Shown: positions 8,870 through 17,406, counted from the stretch's first letter. The stretch is DNA of 44,832 bases from JAPUDQ01 sp049291395 (GCA_049291395.1 JBATPJ010000008.1:1-44832); one strand, 5' to 3'. A program made the numbers and translations. Notes: generated from the sequence alone by a model not told the origin.

Positions 8870-10070
8870 CTTATCGACTGTCATTCGTTTTGAGGTCATC
8901 CGAACGGTCAAGAAAAAGATGTTTTGGATCATGGCATTCTTGTTTCCTGTTGTCGTCGCCGGTATGTTCACTATCGTCTTTTTCTCAAATAGCGCGACCA
9001 GTGATGCGCTCAAAGACACCGAGAAGCAGAAATTTAGCTTTGCCATCAAAGACGATACCGCTCAGATCGATCCATCGCTCATCAACGCAATGGGCGGCAC
9101 AACGACGAGTGATGTCGATGGAGCGATCCGAGACGTCAAATCAGGTAAAATTGATGCTTTTTTCCACTATCCTAAAGAGCTCAGCACACAGCAGATCGAT
9201 ATCTACGGACGAGATGTCGGCCTATTCGATAACGGTCGCTATGACGGCGTCGCCAGATCGATCTTGACACTGTCTGCCAGCCAATCAGTCGATATAAACA
9301 CACGCACCATACTACAGGGTGAAATACGTATTCACAGTCAGACATATAAGGATGGTCAGCCATACGACGGCATGAAACAATTGATTGCGCCTGGGGTATT
9401 CTTGCTGCTGTTTTATATATTGATCGCAATGTTCGGCAACCAAATGCTCAATAGTACGATCGAAGAAAAAGAAAACCGCGTCATCGAGATGATCCTTACT
9501 ACCATCGAAGCCCGCACGCTGATCATCGGCAAGATTATCTCTCTCATCGTACTGGCATTTATACAGATCATCGCCATCCTCATACCGATCGTCGCTCTCT
9601 ATCTTACGATGCGTGAGAAATTAGAGCTTCCCGGGATCGATCTAACGTCTATTCCGCTTGACCCGATCCGTATCGGCATCGGTTTCGTACTCTTTATTGC
9701 CAGCTTTATACTCTTTACGGGGCTGTTAGTCACTGTCGGGGCAGCCTCGCCGACGGCCAAAGAAGCTGGAGGATTCCTCGGCGTTGTAATGATGATGCTT
9801 TTTGGCCCACTGTACGCCGTCAGTCTCTTCGTCTCAGCGCCGCAGAGTGGTATCGTACAATTTCTATCGTTTTTCCCATTCACCGCACCGATACCGTTAC
9901 TTCTGCGTAACGCCGTCGGCAATCTATCGTACACGGAGGCGATCATCGCTATCGTCATCCTGTCGGCCAGCGCCGCGATTGTGATCAGCCTGGCCGTCAG
10001 AGTATTCCAGTACGGCGCACTCGAATACAGTCGCAGACTCAATCTACGAGAAATAATAATCGGCCGCTGA
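8859..10070 (+). CDS. ABC-2 type permease (NatB-like)
   Basis: A 403-aa membrane partner of the preceding ATPase. One TM helix near the N-terminus (about residues 20-43) is followed by a large extracytoplasmic domain (to about residue 170) and then five or six TM helices, the arrangement of NatB/ABC-2 permeases. GAGGAGGA immediately upstream supports the start at 8859 or the adjacent ATG at 8862. The EEKENRVIEMILTT segment before the TM bundle is the coupling-helix region typical of this family. The exported substrate (sodium, drugs or peptides) cannot be inferred. Confidence 0.9.
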   Translation: MMYNLSTVIRFEVIRTVKKKMFWIMAFLFPVVVAGMFTIVFFSNSATSDALKDTEKQKFSFAIKDDTAQIDPSLINAMGGTTTSDVDGAIRDVKSGKIDAFFHYPKELSTQQIDIYGRDVGLFDNGRYDGVARSILTLSASQSVDINTRTILQGEIRIHSQTYKDGQPYDGMKQLIAPGVFLLLFYILIAMFGNQMLNSTIEEKENRVIEMILTTIEARTLIIGKIISLIVLAFIQIIAILIPIVALYLTMREKLELPGIDLTSIPLDPIRIGIGFVLFIASFILFTGLLVTVGAASPTAKEAGGFLGVVMMMLFGPLYAVSLFVSAPQSGIVQFLSFFPFTAPIPLLLRNAVGNLSYTEAIIAIVILSASAAIVISLAVRVFQYGALEYSRRLNLREIIIGR

Positions 10071-10080
10071 TAGATATCGG

Positions 10081-10197
10081 CTAGCGATTGGCTGTAGCGA
10101 CGACAGCCAAGCTTAGTAGCGATACAGCAGCAAGTGCCGCCACAGCAAGTGCGACACGTGTCGGCTCAAAGCCTGATTGGGTTTTCTTTTTACTCAT
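10081..10197 (-). CDS. Leaderless 38-aa single-TM small protein
   Basis: A short gene of 39 codons. The product starts MSKKKTQSGFEPTRV and continues as one Ala/Leu/Val-rich TM helix (about residues 15-36), ending ATANR. A -10 box TATACT at 10205-10210 (minus) ends 7 nt before the ATG, which strongly supports a real gene. Its 3' end contains a 7-bp inverted repeat (10088-10094 with 10104-10110). It lies tail-to-tail with the NatB-like permease. No function is assignable; positive-inside topology would leave the Lys-rich end in the cytoplasm. Confidence 0.7.
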   Translation of the reverse strand: MSKKKTQSGFEPTRVALAVAALAAVSLLSLAVVATANR

Positions 10198-10204
10198 GCT
10201 ACAT

Positions 10205-10210
10205 AGTATA
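10205..10210 (-). promoter_or_regulatory. -10 box of the 38-aa membrane peptide
   Basis: TATACT on the minus strand, 7 nt before the start codon at 10197. Confidence 0.65.
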
Positions 10211-10264
10211 CGTCGTGCTTTTGCTTATTGTAAATCCCCGTCACTTGATGCATCATAGAATAGT

Positions 10265-11911
10265 ATGAATTATGAGGAACAGCTAAAAGGCATCATTCAG
10301 GGTGACATCATAACTGACGATGCAGCCCTCGAGACAGCCTCACATGACGCAAGCCTGTTTGAGCTCAAACCTGCCGTCGTCGTGGCGCCGAAAGATGCTG
10401 CCGATATCGGCGCGCTCGTTCGGTTCGTTGCCAAAAACAAGCCGTCACAACCAGATCTCTCGCTGACAGTTCGATCAGCCGGGACCGATATGTCGGGTGG
10501 TGCTATCAACTCTTCGATCATTATCGACGTCAAGCCATATCTTCACAACATCTTCGAGATGTCATCGACCAGCGCGCATCTCCAACCGGGCGTGTATTAT
10601 CGTGATTTCGACGAAAAGACTAAGACGCTTGGCGCAATGCTGCCGAGCTATCCAGCGAGTCGAGACCTCTGTACTGTCGGTGGTATGGTAGCAAACAACT
10701 CAGGCGGGGAGAAGAGTCTTCAGTACGGCAAGACTGCGGATTATGTGACAGAGCTCAACGTCATCTTTGCCGACGGCAACGAATACCTCGTCAAGCCACT
10801 CCAAAAAGCCGAGCTCATCCGCGTCATGAGCCGCAATGATTTCGAAGGAAAACTCTACAAATCTATCTTTGAGCTCTGCGAGCAACACTACGATGAGATC
10901 AAAGCCGCCAAGCCGCAGGTCACCAAAGATTCGACTGGCTATCATCTATGGGACGTATGGGACCGCGAGACGGGTATCTTTGACCTCGGCAAACTCATCA
11001 TTGGCTCCCAAGGTACGCTTGGAATCGTCACCGATATCACCGTCCGGCTCGTCGAGCGTCCCAAGCACTCCGGCGTCCTTGTCTGCTTCATGAAAGATGT
11101 CGATATCCTCGGCGACGTCATCAATACCGTGCTTGCTCACAAACCCGCAACCTTTGAAAGCTTCGACGATAATACTTTGTGGCTCAGCTTCAAATTTTTC
11201 TTTAGCTTCATCAAAAAACTCGGACTCGGCCTCTGGATCAAAACCGCTCTACAACTTATCCCAGATCTTCTCGCGCTCGGAAGAGGACTACCAAAGCTCA
11301 TCTTGATGATCGAGTTTACTGGCAATAGTGTCGAGGAAGTCGAAGAGCAAATCATCTCCATGCAGAACGACCTCAAGCAGTACCACATGCTCTACATGGA
11401 GCGCGACGAGACCGAGGCCAAAGCCAACAAATTCTGGCTGATGCGACGAGAAAGTTTCAATCTCCTTCGCCAGAAGGTGAAAGATAAGCACACTGCGCCA
11501 TTTATCGACGACCTCGTCATCCCACCACCTCGTCTCCCTGAAGCCTGGCCGCAACTTCGTCGGATCCTCAAAAAATACGGCCTGCTCGCAACGATCGCTG
11601 GTCACATGGGCGATGGCAACTTCCATATCATCCCACTCATGAACATCGAGCTCGAAAAAGAACGCGCCAAATTCAAGCCGGCTATGACTGAAGTCAACGA
11701 GCTTGTCCTCAAAATGGGCGGCAGCCTGAGCGGGGAACACAACGACGGCATGATTCGCGGCCCATGGCTGGAGCGGATGTACGGCGCAACTGTCTTTGGA
11801 TACATGAAGCAAGTAAAAGCGATCTTCGACCCTGAAAACATCTTCAACCCTCACAAGAAAACCGATGCATCGTGGGATTATAGCTTTAGCCATATACGAA
11901 AAAATTTCTGA
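10265..11911 (+). CDS. FAD-linked D-lactate/glycolate-type dehydrogenase
   Basis: A 548-aa member of the GlcD/LDH-D (vanillyl-alcohol oxidase fold) family. The FAD-binding PCMH domain spans about residues 35-270, with TVRSAGTDMSGGAIN, DLCTVGGMVANNSGGEKSLQYG and IGSQGTLGIVTDITVRLV. The C-terminal substrate domain has GHMGDGNFHIIPLM and GGSLSGEHNDGMIRGPWL, carrying the His and Glu-His residues that bind the hydroxyacid and its metal. No 4Fe-4S cysteine cluster is fused. It would oxidise D-lactate or a similar 2-hydroxyacid and pass electrons to a membrane acceptor. A hydrophobic stretch near residue 300 (SFKFFFSFIKKLGLGLW) may aid membrane contact. The lactate permease at 17407 supports lactate as substrate. 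Confidence 0.85.
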   Translation: MNYEEQLKGIIQGDIITDDAALETASHDASLFELKPAVVVAPKDAADIGALVRFVAKNKPSQPDLSLTVRSAGTDMSGGAINSSIIIDVKPYLHNIFEMSSTSAHLQPGVYYRDFDEKTKTLGAMLPSYPASRDLCTVGGMVANNSGGEKSLQYGKTADYVTELNVIFADGNEYLVKPLQKAELIRVMSRNDFEGKLYKSIFELCEQHYDEIKAAKPQVTKDSTGYHLWDVWDRETGIFDLGKLIIGSQGTLGIVTDITVRLVERPKHSGVLVCFMKDVDILGDVINTVLAHKPATFESFDDNTLWLSFKFFFSFIKKLGLGLWIKTALQLIPDLLALGRGLPKLILMIEFTGNSVEEVEEQIISMQNDLKQYHMLYMERDETEAKANKFWLMRRESFNLLRQKVKDKHTAPFIDDLVIPPPRLPEAWPQLRRILKKYGLLATIAGHMGDGNFHIIPLMNIELEKERAKFKPAMTEVNELVLKMGGSLSGEHNDGMIRGPWLERMYGATVFGYMKQVKAIFDPENIFNPHKKTDASWDYSFSHIRKNF

Positions 11912-11915
11912 GACG

Positions 11916-11921
11916 TATAAT
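11916..11921 (+). promoter_or_regulatory. -10 box, leaderless start of second ABC ATPase
   Basis: TATAAT ends 9 nt before ATG 11931, right after the dehydrogenase stop codon, so the ABC pair has its own promoter. Confidence 0.7.
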
Positions 11922-11930
11922 TAAACAAGT

Positions 11931-12833
11931 ATGTCACCACGCAATTCAATCATCTATGTCGACAACCTCGTCAAAAAATTTGGCTCCGTTACCGCTGTTG
12001 ACTCCGTAAGCTTCGCGGTAAAACCAGGTGAAATCGTCGGTTTCGTCGGCCCAAATGGTGCTGGCAAGACAACCACGATATCGTCAATCATGGGATTCAT
12101 CAAAGCAAGCTCAGGTACAATACAGCTGTTTGGTGATACAGTCAGCCCAGCTAAAGCTTTCACGCATCATGTTCAGATCGGTTATACCGCAGGTGACATG
12201 AGTTTGCTCAACAACCTGACGGGTCGACAGTACCTCACTCACATGGCAGCTCTCACTCGCCCCAACGCCAGTCGACAGCAAGAGCTGATCGATGCACTCG
12301 ATCCGATACTCGACAAAAAGATCAAGACGCTATCACGTGGCAACAAACAGAAGGTCGCACTCGTCGCCGCCCTGCAGCACCACCCCAAACTACTCGTCCT
12401 CGATGAGCCGACATCCGGGCTCGATCCGCTGATGCAGGAAGTATTCCTCGACCTCATCAAAGCCGAGGCCAAAGAAGGCGCGACGATATTTATGTCATCA
12501 CACATCCTGACGGAAGTGACCAGCATCTGTAGCCGCGTACTTTTCATGAAACACGGCAAGATCGTCCTCGACAGTAGTGTCACCGATATAGAGGCACAGG
12601 CTGGCAAGGAAATTATCGTGACCGCTGATAAAAAAACGCTTGTTGGACTACTAAAGACTCATCCCGCCGGGCTTTTGAACCCCAAACAGTCGGGTAGTAC
12701 CATCCGTTTTATGTACCGCGGGCCGATCAATGCCGTGATGGTCTGGCTGGCATCACACAAGGTAAAAGACATCCAGATCAGAGATCGCGATCTCGACAGT
12801 ATATTTCACGATATGTACAAGGAGGGTGAGTGA
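11931..12833 (+). CDS. ABC exporter ATP-binding protein
   Basis: A 300-aa CcmA/YxlF-type ATPase. Walker A is GPNGAGKTT (about residue 39), the signature is LSRGNKQKV (a degenerate LSGGQ, common in this subfamily), Walker B is LLVLDEPTSGLDP, and the H-loop is SSH. The C-terminal domain (about residues 220-300) is an extra regulatory fold. The following permease overlaps by one base (TGATG), so the two form an exporter pair. The substrate is unknown. Confidence 0.93.
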   Translation: MSPRNSIIYVDNLVKKFGSVTAVDSVSFAVKPGEIVGFVGPNGAGKTTTISSIMGFIKASSGTIQLFGDTVSPAKAFTHHVQIGYTAGDMSLLNNLTGRQYLTHMAALTRPNASRQQELIDALDPILDKKIKTLSRGNKQKVALVAALQHHPKLLVLDEPTSGLDPLMQEVFLDLIKAEAKEGATIFMSSHILTEVTSICSRVLFMKHGKIVLDSSVTDIEAQAGKEIIVTADKKTLVGLLKTHPAGLLNPKQSGSTIRFMYRGPINAVMVWLASHKVKDIQIRDRDLDSIFHDMYKEGE

Positions 12834-13621
12834 TGTTTATGAAAAGTATCCTGGCCCGTACACTGTACGATAAGCGATGGTTTGCACTCGGCTGGTCGTT
12901 TGCACTCAGCGGCATGGCGGTGCTAATGATCACGATGTATCCGTCATTGCACGACGGGATGAAGTCAATTGCCGCCACGATGCCGCCACAACTACAAGGA
13001 TTAGTCGGCGACATCAGTATGTTTGGACATCTTGACACCTATCTATCATCACAGCTCTATGATATCCGCATCCCGCTTTTTCTGATGATCATGGCACTTG
13101 TCCTGGCGCTGTCACTATCCACTAGTAGCGAAGAACGTGGTGAAATGCGCACACTCCTCAGCACGGCGACGTCTCGTACGAGTTTATTTATCCAGACGAT
13201 GATTGCGGCGATGATCATCTTTGCCGTCACTATCAGCTCTACTATCCTCGTCACAATCCTGACCGTGCCGATGATCAATGAATCTATCGATATCTTGCTC
13301 GTTTTCAAGCTCGCTGCGCTATCATTCATCTTCGCCATGATGATGTTTGCTATCGTCTATAGCATCGGTATAGGTACAGGCTCGCGATCACTTGTCATGT
13401 CGATCGGCGTAGGACTCATCGTCATCAGTATTATCCTCGAAGCAGGCCGCACCGTCGACTGGCTCGACCTGGCACAGAAGGTATCGCTACTCCATTATTA
13501 CGATGCGAGCAAACTTCTGACCGACGGCCTAAACTTCAAGCACCTTGCCGTGCAAATAGGACTTCTTGTGATAATGCCTCTTGCTGGATGGTTGCGATTT
13601 CGCAACCGCGATATCGCCTAG
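12833..13621 (+). CDS. ABC-2 type permease subunit
   Basis: A 262-aa protein with about six TM helices, partner of the ATPase before it. The start is placed at ATG 12833, 7 nt after GGAGG (12821-12825), sharing its A with the TGA stop upstream; GTG 12830 is possible. The STSSEERGEMRTLLSTATSR segment after TM2 is the cytoplasmic coupling region common in ABC-2 permeases. The gene is convergent with the VIT-family gene. Confidence 0.85.
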   Translation: MFMKSILARTLYDKRWFALGWSFALSGMAVLMITMYPSLHDGMKSIAATMPPQLQGLVGDISMFGHLDTYLSSQLYDIRIPLFLMIMALVLALSLSTSSEERGEMRTLLSTATSRTSLFIQTMIAAMIIFAVTISSTILVTILTVPMINESIDILLVFKLAALSFIFAMMMFAIVYSIGIGTGSRSLVMSIGVGLIVISIILEAGRTVDWLDLAQKVSLLHYYDASKLLTDGLNFKHLAVQIGLLVIMPLAGWLRFRNRDIA

Positions 13622-13628
13622 CTATCGA

Positions 13629-14372
13629 CTAATTAAGCGCGACACCGAAGAGTAGCCCGACACCGTAGGTGACGGCAGAAGCAAGCAGAACGATGAGGAA
13701 TTGGCGAATAGCGCCATACCAGAGGCTTTTGCCACTTGAGCGGGCGATGTATGCACCGACACCGAGACTGACGACTGACGTAAAGATGATTGATAGTAGT
13801 GCAGCCGTCGATCCTCCGATAAAGAACCATGGTGCTAGCGCGACCAGTGAACCAAGCGTGAAGAGTGCAAGCGACGATACGGCAGCTGTCCACGGTGAAC
13901 CAAGCTCATCAGGGTTGACACCAAGTACTTGCACGGCGTAGATTTCCGAGAAATGAGTGTCTTTTTTGGCCATGTCATGCGCGGCAGTCTGAGCGGCTTT
14001 CGGTGACATGCCTGATGCAACAAGTTTGGACTCGAGCGTCTCGCGCAGCAGTGCAATGTCGTTTTTGACCAATTTCTTGAGATCACCGAGGATGCCTTCA
14101 AAGAGTTCCACTTGTGATTTGACCGATATCCATTCACCAGCCGCCATACTAAACGCTCCAGCGATGAGTCCGGCAAATCCAGCGATCAGCACTGGATGCT
14201 GCGCACCCTCGGATGCTGCCGCGACCCCCAGGATCAAACATACCGTGCTCACCAGTCCATCATTGATGCCGAGCACCGCTGCTCGCGCCGCGCCGCCTTG
14301 CACCTGCGCTGCTCGCCGAGCTAATATCTCACTGTCATGTTGTTTGTTATCTGCAGAATTCAGTCGAGCCAT
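13629..14372 (-). CDS. VIT1/CCC1 family membrane transporter
   Basis: A 247-aa protein of the VIT1/CCC1 (DUF125) iron/manganese transporter family. The family core is ARAAVLGINDGLVSTVCLILGVAAAS, followed by AGAFSMAAGEWISVKSQVE, a cytoplasmic metal-binding helical region (about residues 85-150) rich in Glu, Asp and Lys, and three C-terminal TM helices. GGGGAGGA just upstream supports ATG 14372 (MARLNSADNK); upstream in-frame ATGs at about 14405 lie in or beyond the promoter. It probably moves Fe2+ or Mn2+ out of the cytoplasm. It is divergent from the GT87-like gene. Confidence 0.9.
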   Translation of the reverse strand: MARLNSADNKQHDSEILARRAAQVQGGAARAAVLGINDGLVSTVCLILGVAAASEGAQHPVLIAGFAGLIAGAFSMAAGEWISVKSQVELFEGILGDLKKLVKNDIALLRETLESKLVASGMSPKAAQTAAHDMAKKDTHFSEIYAVQVLGVNPDELGSPWTAAVSSLALFTLGSLVALAPWFFIGGSTAALLSIIFTSVVSLGVGAYIARSSGKSLWYGAIRQFLIVLLASAVTYGVGLLFGVALN

Positions 14373-14427
14373 AGATCCTCCCCGTATTTTTATCCTTACC
14401 ATCATATCAGATCAACCGGTGATTTGT

Positions 14428-14433
14428 TATGAT
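14428..14433 (+). promoter_or_regulatory. -10 box that decides the GT87-like start
   Basis: TATGAT ends 7 nt before ATG 14441. The upstream in-frame ATG at 14429 lies inside this box, so it cannot be in a transcript made from it. The start is therefore 14441, leaderless. Confidence 0.65.
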
Positions 14434-14440
14434 AGATGGT

Positions 14441-15793
14441 ATGCCCCGTAAGAGCCATTTTTCATCTCCTCGAACAATTTTGCTCTCGATCTTAACACTT
14501 TTCCTCTTGTATTTCTCATACTATCTTCTCGCATCGTTTATCAACGAATTCTTTTTGAGTGCGGGGTATTTTAAGGGAACGCATAATGATTTCCTAGCGT
14601 TTTATTCGACCGGACAACTGACGGCGTATGGCGATATCGCATCGGTCTATAACGAACAAGCCTTGACGGCTATTCAGCGAGGTATCGTCCCGCACCCTGT
14701 CAGCGCACTCGGTTATATGCCGTTTCTCAACCCTCCATTTGTCGCACTGCTACTTGCGCCGCTTGGCTTACTCGCTGTCAATGATGCACGTCTGGTGTGG
14801 ATGATCGTCAATGCCGCACTCATGATCGGCATCGCCTGGTACTTTACCTTGGGGATCGCAAGTAAATGGCAGCGCGGCATCATCATCGGTCTGATCGCGA
14901 CCACATATCCTGTCTTTCAAAATCTCATCCAAGGCCAGCTCTCGATCATCATCACCGGTCTCGTCATCGCCGCGATGTATTGCGCAGAGAAGGGCAAACT
15001 CTTCACCGCAGGCCTGTTTTTGACCTGTCTGACGATCAAACCTCAACTGGCCGTATTTGTCGGGCTTGGCCTCTTGCTATTCCGCCAGTGGCGCGTCATC
15101 AAAGGTATGGTTGTCGGCACAGCCGCGCTACTATTGGTCACGTTACCATTTACTGGCGTCTCGCTCTACACTGAATATATCCATTTTTCTTCTGGTGTTG
15201 CCGCCGGACATGTCAGTGGTGCCGGGACGGTTGGTGAGACCACATGGGAAGGCAATATGAAATACATGTACAGCCTGCCCGGGCTCGCCGTCAGCCTCTT
15301 CGGACAACGCAACGTCGCCTCGACCAATGCGTTTTATTTCGGCATCGGAGCGCTGCTAATCATGGCGTACTTATGGGTCGCTCGTCGTACCTCGCCGTCA
15401 TTTCGATCAAATCAGGGTCGGATCATGCTGGCGACTGGCCTTGCGATCATCCTTCTCATCAACCCTCACGCGTATTCGCAAGATGCAATTTTATTATTGG
15501 CGATACCCGCTGTCATCTTACCGATCTGGCGAGATCAGCGTCAAACAATTATCGTTTTCCTCGCTGCAATGACACTACAATACGTCGATCAGATGACCGG
15601 ACTGCATCTCACAACTCTCGCGCTACTCGGATTTGTGTGTGGCGGACTGTTCGTGGTGAGATCCGGCAAATACATAGCGACGACTCAGGATAAAGTTCCA
15701 TATGAATCCAGAAATCAGGGCACAAAAAAGGGATCATCACCACACCTTGCTCATAGTCGAAGAAGGCAAAACAACAACAGCAGAAGCATCTAA
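14441..15793 (+). CDS. GT87-like (DUF2029) membrane mannosyltransferase family protein
   Basis: A 450-aa polytopic membrane protein resembling the GT-C glycosyltransferase family 87, which uses polyprenyl-phosphate-mannose in actinobacteria. TM1 lies at about residues 10-32. The first outer loop contains KGTHNDFLAFYSTGQL, whose Asp is the likely catalytic residue, and LNPPFVALLLAPLGLLA is a family hallmark. Eight to ten TM helices follow. The last 40 residues are hydrophilic, Arg/Asn/Ser-rich and low in complexity; a second frame (15702-15848) overlaps them and looks more protein-like, so this end could have frameshifted. Confidence 0.75.
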   Translation: MPRKSHFSSPRTILLSILTLFLLYFSYYLLASFINEFFLSAGYFKGTHNDFLAFYSTGQLTAYGDIASVYNEQALTAIQRGIVPHPVSALGYMPFLNPPFVALLLAPLGLLAVNDARLVWMIVNAALMIGIAWYFTLGIASKWQRGIIIGLIATTYPVFQNLIQGQLSIIITGLVIAAMYCAEKGKLFTAGLFLTCLTIKPQLAVFVGLGLLLFRQWRVIKGMVVGTAALLLVTLPFTGVSLYTEYIHFSSGVAAGHVSGAGTVGETTWEGNMKYMYSLPGLAVSLFGQRNVASTNAFYFGIGALLIMAYLWVARRTSPSFRSNQGRIMLATGLAIILLINPHAYSQDAILLLAIPAVILPIWRDQRQTIIVFLAAMTLQYVDQMTGLHLTTLALLGFVCGGLFVVRSGKYIATTQDKVPYESRNQGTKKGSSPHLAHSRRRQNNNSRSI

Positions 15794-15848
15794 GTTGAAT
15801 GTATCATCCCGCTTCGCACAGTCCAAGGCAGGGCCAATTCTGTTATAA
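15702..15848 (+). CDS. Possible 48-aa protein overlapping the GT87-like 3' end
   Basis: An ATG at 15702 opens a 48-aa frame beginning MNPEIRAQKRDHHHTLLIVEEG and ending SKAGPILL. AGGA occurs at 15687-15690. It ends at a TAA inside the TATAAT at 15844-15849. The peptide has ordinary amphipathic composition, whereas the overlapping glycosyltransferase tail is low complexity. It is either a small overlapping gene or a chance frame; no function is suggested. Confidence 0.35.
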   Translation: MNPEIRAQKRDHHHTLLIVEEGKTTTAEASKLNVSSRFAQSKAGPILL

Positions 15849-15849
15849 T
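15844..15849 (+). promoter_or_regulatory. Possible -10 box of the methyltransferase gene
   Basis: TATAAT lies 66 nt upstream of ATG 15916. This leader is longer than for most genes here. Confidence 0.45.
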
Positions 15850-15915
15850 CCTAGTAAGTGAATACGACAATCGTTACTAAAACTCGCCAAATGATAGATA
15901 AATTCGGGGTAAAAA

Positions 15916-16701
15916 ATGGCAACTGATCAAAAAACTATCGACTCGTACGATCGATTTGCAAAAGGTTATCATGACCATGTCTCAGATCCGAATGATTCTA
16001 TTTATCACAGCTACTACGAAAAACCCGCCCTTAGAGCAGAGCTCGGTGACCTAACTGGTAAAAACATATTGTGCGTCGGTTGCGGCAGTGGTGTTGATGC
16101 GGATTGGCTTGCCCAAAATGGTTCGGCCAGCGTAACTGGCGTCGACATATCACGAGAGTTGATCGCTATTGGTCGGCAACAGTTCCCGCATCTCGATTTA
16201 CACGTCATGGACATGGAGCAACTGGATTTACCCGATGGAGCCTACGATACGGCCTGCTCAAGCTTGGCCATACACTATGTAGATAATATGACTCGCTCAC
16301 TGAAAGAAGTATATCGAGTATTAAAACCCGGAGGAGTATATGTCTTCTCTTGTGGTCACCCGCTAACCTCCGCAATGGAAATAAGTGAAGACTCGACAAC
16401 AACAAGTAAGCTGCTCGGTACGACGACTACTAAAGAAACTGAGGCGCAAACAGTCACTGGAGACTACTTAGCTGCTAGTACTGCCGGAACCAGAGCTATC
16501 GACGGCAATCTAGGCGACATGGACGTGAGGGTTTATCACCGGACATTCGCTGTGATGGTCGAGCAAATTGTCGCCTCGGGCTTCAAGATTGAAAAAGTGG
16601 TTGAACCTCTGCCGCTTGAATCAATGCGTGATATTGATCCAAAAACTTATGAGACGTTGATGAAATTACCTGCATTTATTATTTGGGTGGTTCGTAAGTA
16701 A
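15916..16701 (+). CDS. Class I SAM-dependent methyltransferase
   Basis: A 261-aa methyltransferase of the Methyltransf_11/UbiE-like type. SAM motif I is ILCVGCGSGVDADWLAQNG (about residue 50), followed by the acidic VTGVDIS, motif II-like DTACSSLAIHYVDN and motif III VLKPGGVYVFSCGHPL. No substrate-specific region is recognised. The gene is somewhat more AT-rich than its neighbours and has only a weak ribosome binding site (GGGG before the start). It stands alone between the GT87-like gene and the tRNA region. Confidence 0.85.
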   Translation: MATDQKTIDSYDRFAKGYHDHVSDPNDSIYHSYYEKPALRAELGDLTGKNILCVGCGSGVDADWLAQNGSASVTGVDISRELIAIGRQQFPHLDLHVMDMEQLDLPDGAYDTACSSLAIHYVDNMTRSLKEVYRVLKPGGVYVFSCGHPLTSAMEISEDSTTTSKLLGTTTTKETEAQTVTGDYLAASTAGTRAIDGNLGDMDVRVYHRTFAVMVEQIVASGFKIEKVVEPLPLESMRDIDPKTYETLMKLPAFIIWVVRK

Positions 16702-17029
16702 GCCTACAACCGATAGCACTCTTACCTTTGTAAAATGATCTCGGGAGGAGGGCTAGCAAACCGCCGAATGGTGTTCAAGGGTTCGATCCCGGCTTAGCCA
16801 CGAAAAAAGCCGGTCTAGTGACCGACTGTTTTCGTGGCTGGGGAGGAGGGGATCGACCGACGTTCCGCCGGCCCGAAACTTCACGATCAAAAGCATAGCT
16901 TTTGTCGGAAGGTTTCCTTGCAGACTGCCGACTGGCAGTCTTCACCCCGAATGGCATTCGGGCGTTCGATCCCACCGCATCGCAACAATAGAAATATCCG
17001 CCGATCATAAAGACCGACGGACATTTCTA
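16702..17029. other. Hairpin-rich gene-free region with tRNA fragments
   Basis: No credible gene is seen. Five inverted repeats follow one another: 16796-16839 (11-bp outer arm plus CGGTC/GACCG), 16884-16907 (CAAAAGC/GCTTTTG), 16922-16941 (AGACTGCC/GGCAGTCT), 16946-16962 (CCCGAAT/ATTCGGG) and 16988-17030 (ATAGAAAT/ATTTCTAT plus TCCG/CGGA). T-loop-like words GTTCGATCC occur on the plus strand near 16783 and 16964. The last hairpin directly follows the tRNA-Gln 3' end on the minus strand and may be its terminator. Confidence 0.6.
16835..16856 (-). repeat. Duplicated 3' end of tRNA-Gln (22 nt)
   Basis: These 22 bases are identical to 17030-17051, the last part of tRNA-Gln including its CCA. Both copies are followed, on the minus strand, by a long hairpin. 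A duplicated tRNA 3' end is the usual footprint of an integrated element (attL/attR), but here only 194 nt separate the copies. Confidence 0.7.
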
Positions 17030-17104
17030 TGGCTGGGGAGGAGGGGATCGAACCCCCGAATGCATGGACCAAAACCATGTGCCTTACCACTTGGCGACTC
17101 CCCA
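17030..17104 (-). tRNA. tRNA-Gln (anticodon UUG)
   Basis: Reading the minus strand, the acceptor arms TGGGGAG and CTCCCCA pair over 7 bp, the D arm is GCCAAGTGGTAAGGC, the anticodon stem CATGG/CCATG closes the loop TTTTGGT (anticodon TTG), the T loop is TTCGATC, and G73 is followed by an encoded CCA. Length is 75 nt. All features fit a functional glutamine tRNA. Fragments of the gene are scattered on both sides. Confidence 0.95.
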
Positions 17105-17390
17105 CTATATGGATGAGACTTACGACGTTGCGAAGTCTCCAGGTAGCAAGGTTTTGATCCATGATGGACTATTTTTATGACTCGTCTGCGACTCAGATAG
17201 CCATGTGCCTTACCACTTGGCAGAATTCTGTCAAATCTATTGATTTCTGACAGAATATAGCGAGATGATGGAATATCTGAGATAGTCTATCATCAAGCGT
17301 TCGACCCAATCGTTATCTATGAGAGAACAGGGGAAATTATAGCAACATATGGCCGATGTCTCAAGTCTATCCTCGGTGGGCATATGCTGT
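17105..17390. other. Gene-free stretch with tRNA-Gln fragments
   Basis: Bases 17201-17221 exactly repeat 17075-17095 (D arm to anticodon stem, same orientation). Bases 17152-17165 match the tRNA anticodon arm in the opposite orientation at 13 of 14 positions. No protein gene is evident. A TGACAGAAT-like inverted repeat occurs around 17225-17255. Confidence 0.6.
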
Positions 17391-17396
17391 TATAGT
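17391..17396 (+). promoter_or_regulatory. -10 box that decides the lactate permease start
   Basis: TATAGT ends 10 nt before ATG 17407. An in-frame ATG at 17356 lies upstream of the promoter and is therefore unlikely to be used. Confidence 0.6.
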
Positions 17397-17406
17397 GATC
17401 GATAAC

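Noticed and set aside
10088..10110. TTGGCTG/CAGCCAA hairpin as terminator of the NatAB operon
   Set aside because: There is no T run on the plus strand and it lies within the 38-aa minus-strand gene; a terminator role is only weakly possible.
16775..17162. Minus-strand open frames of 77 and 91 codons across the tRNA-Gln region
   Set aside because: They run through the tRNA gene and hairpins and have no promoter or ribosome binding site.
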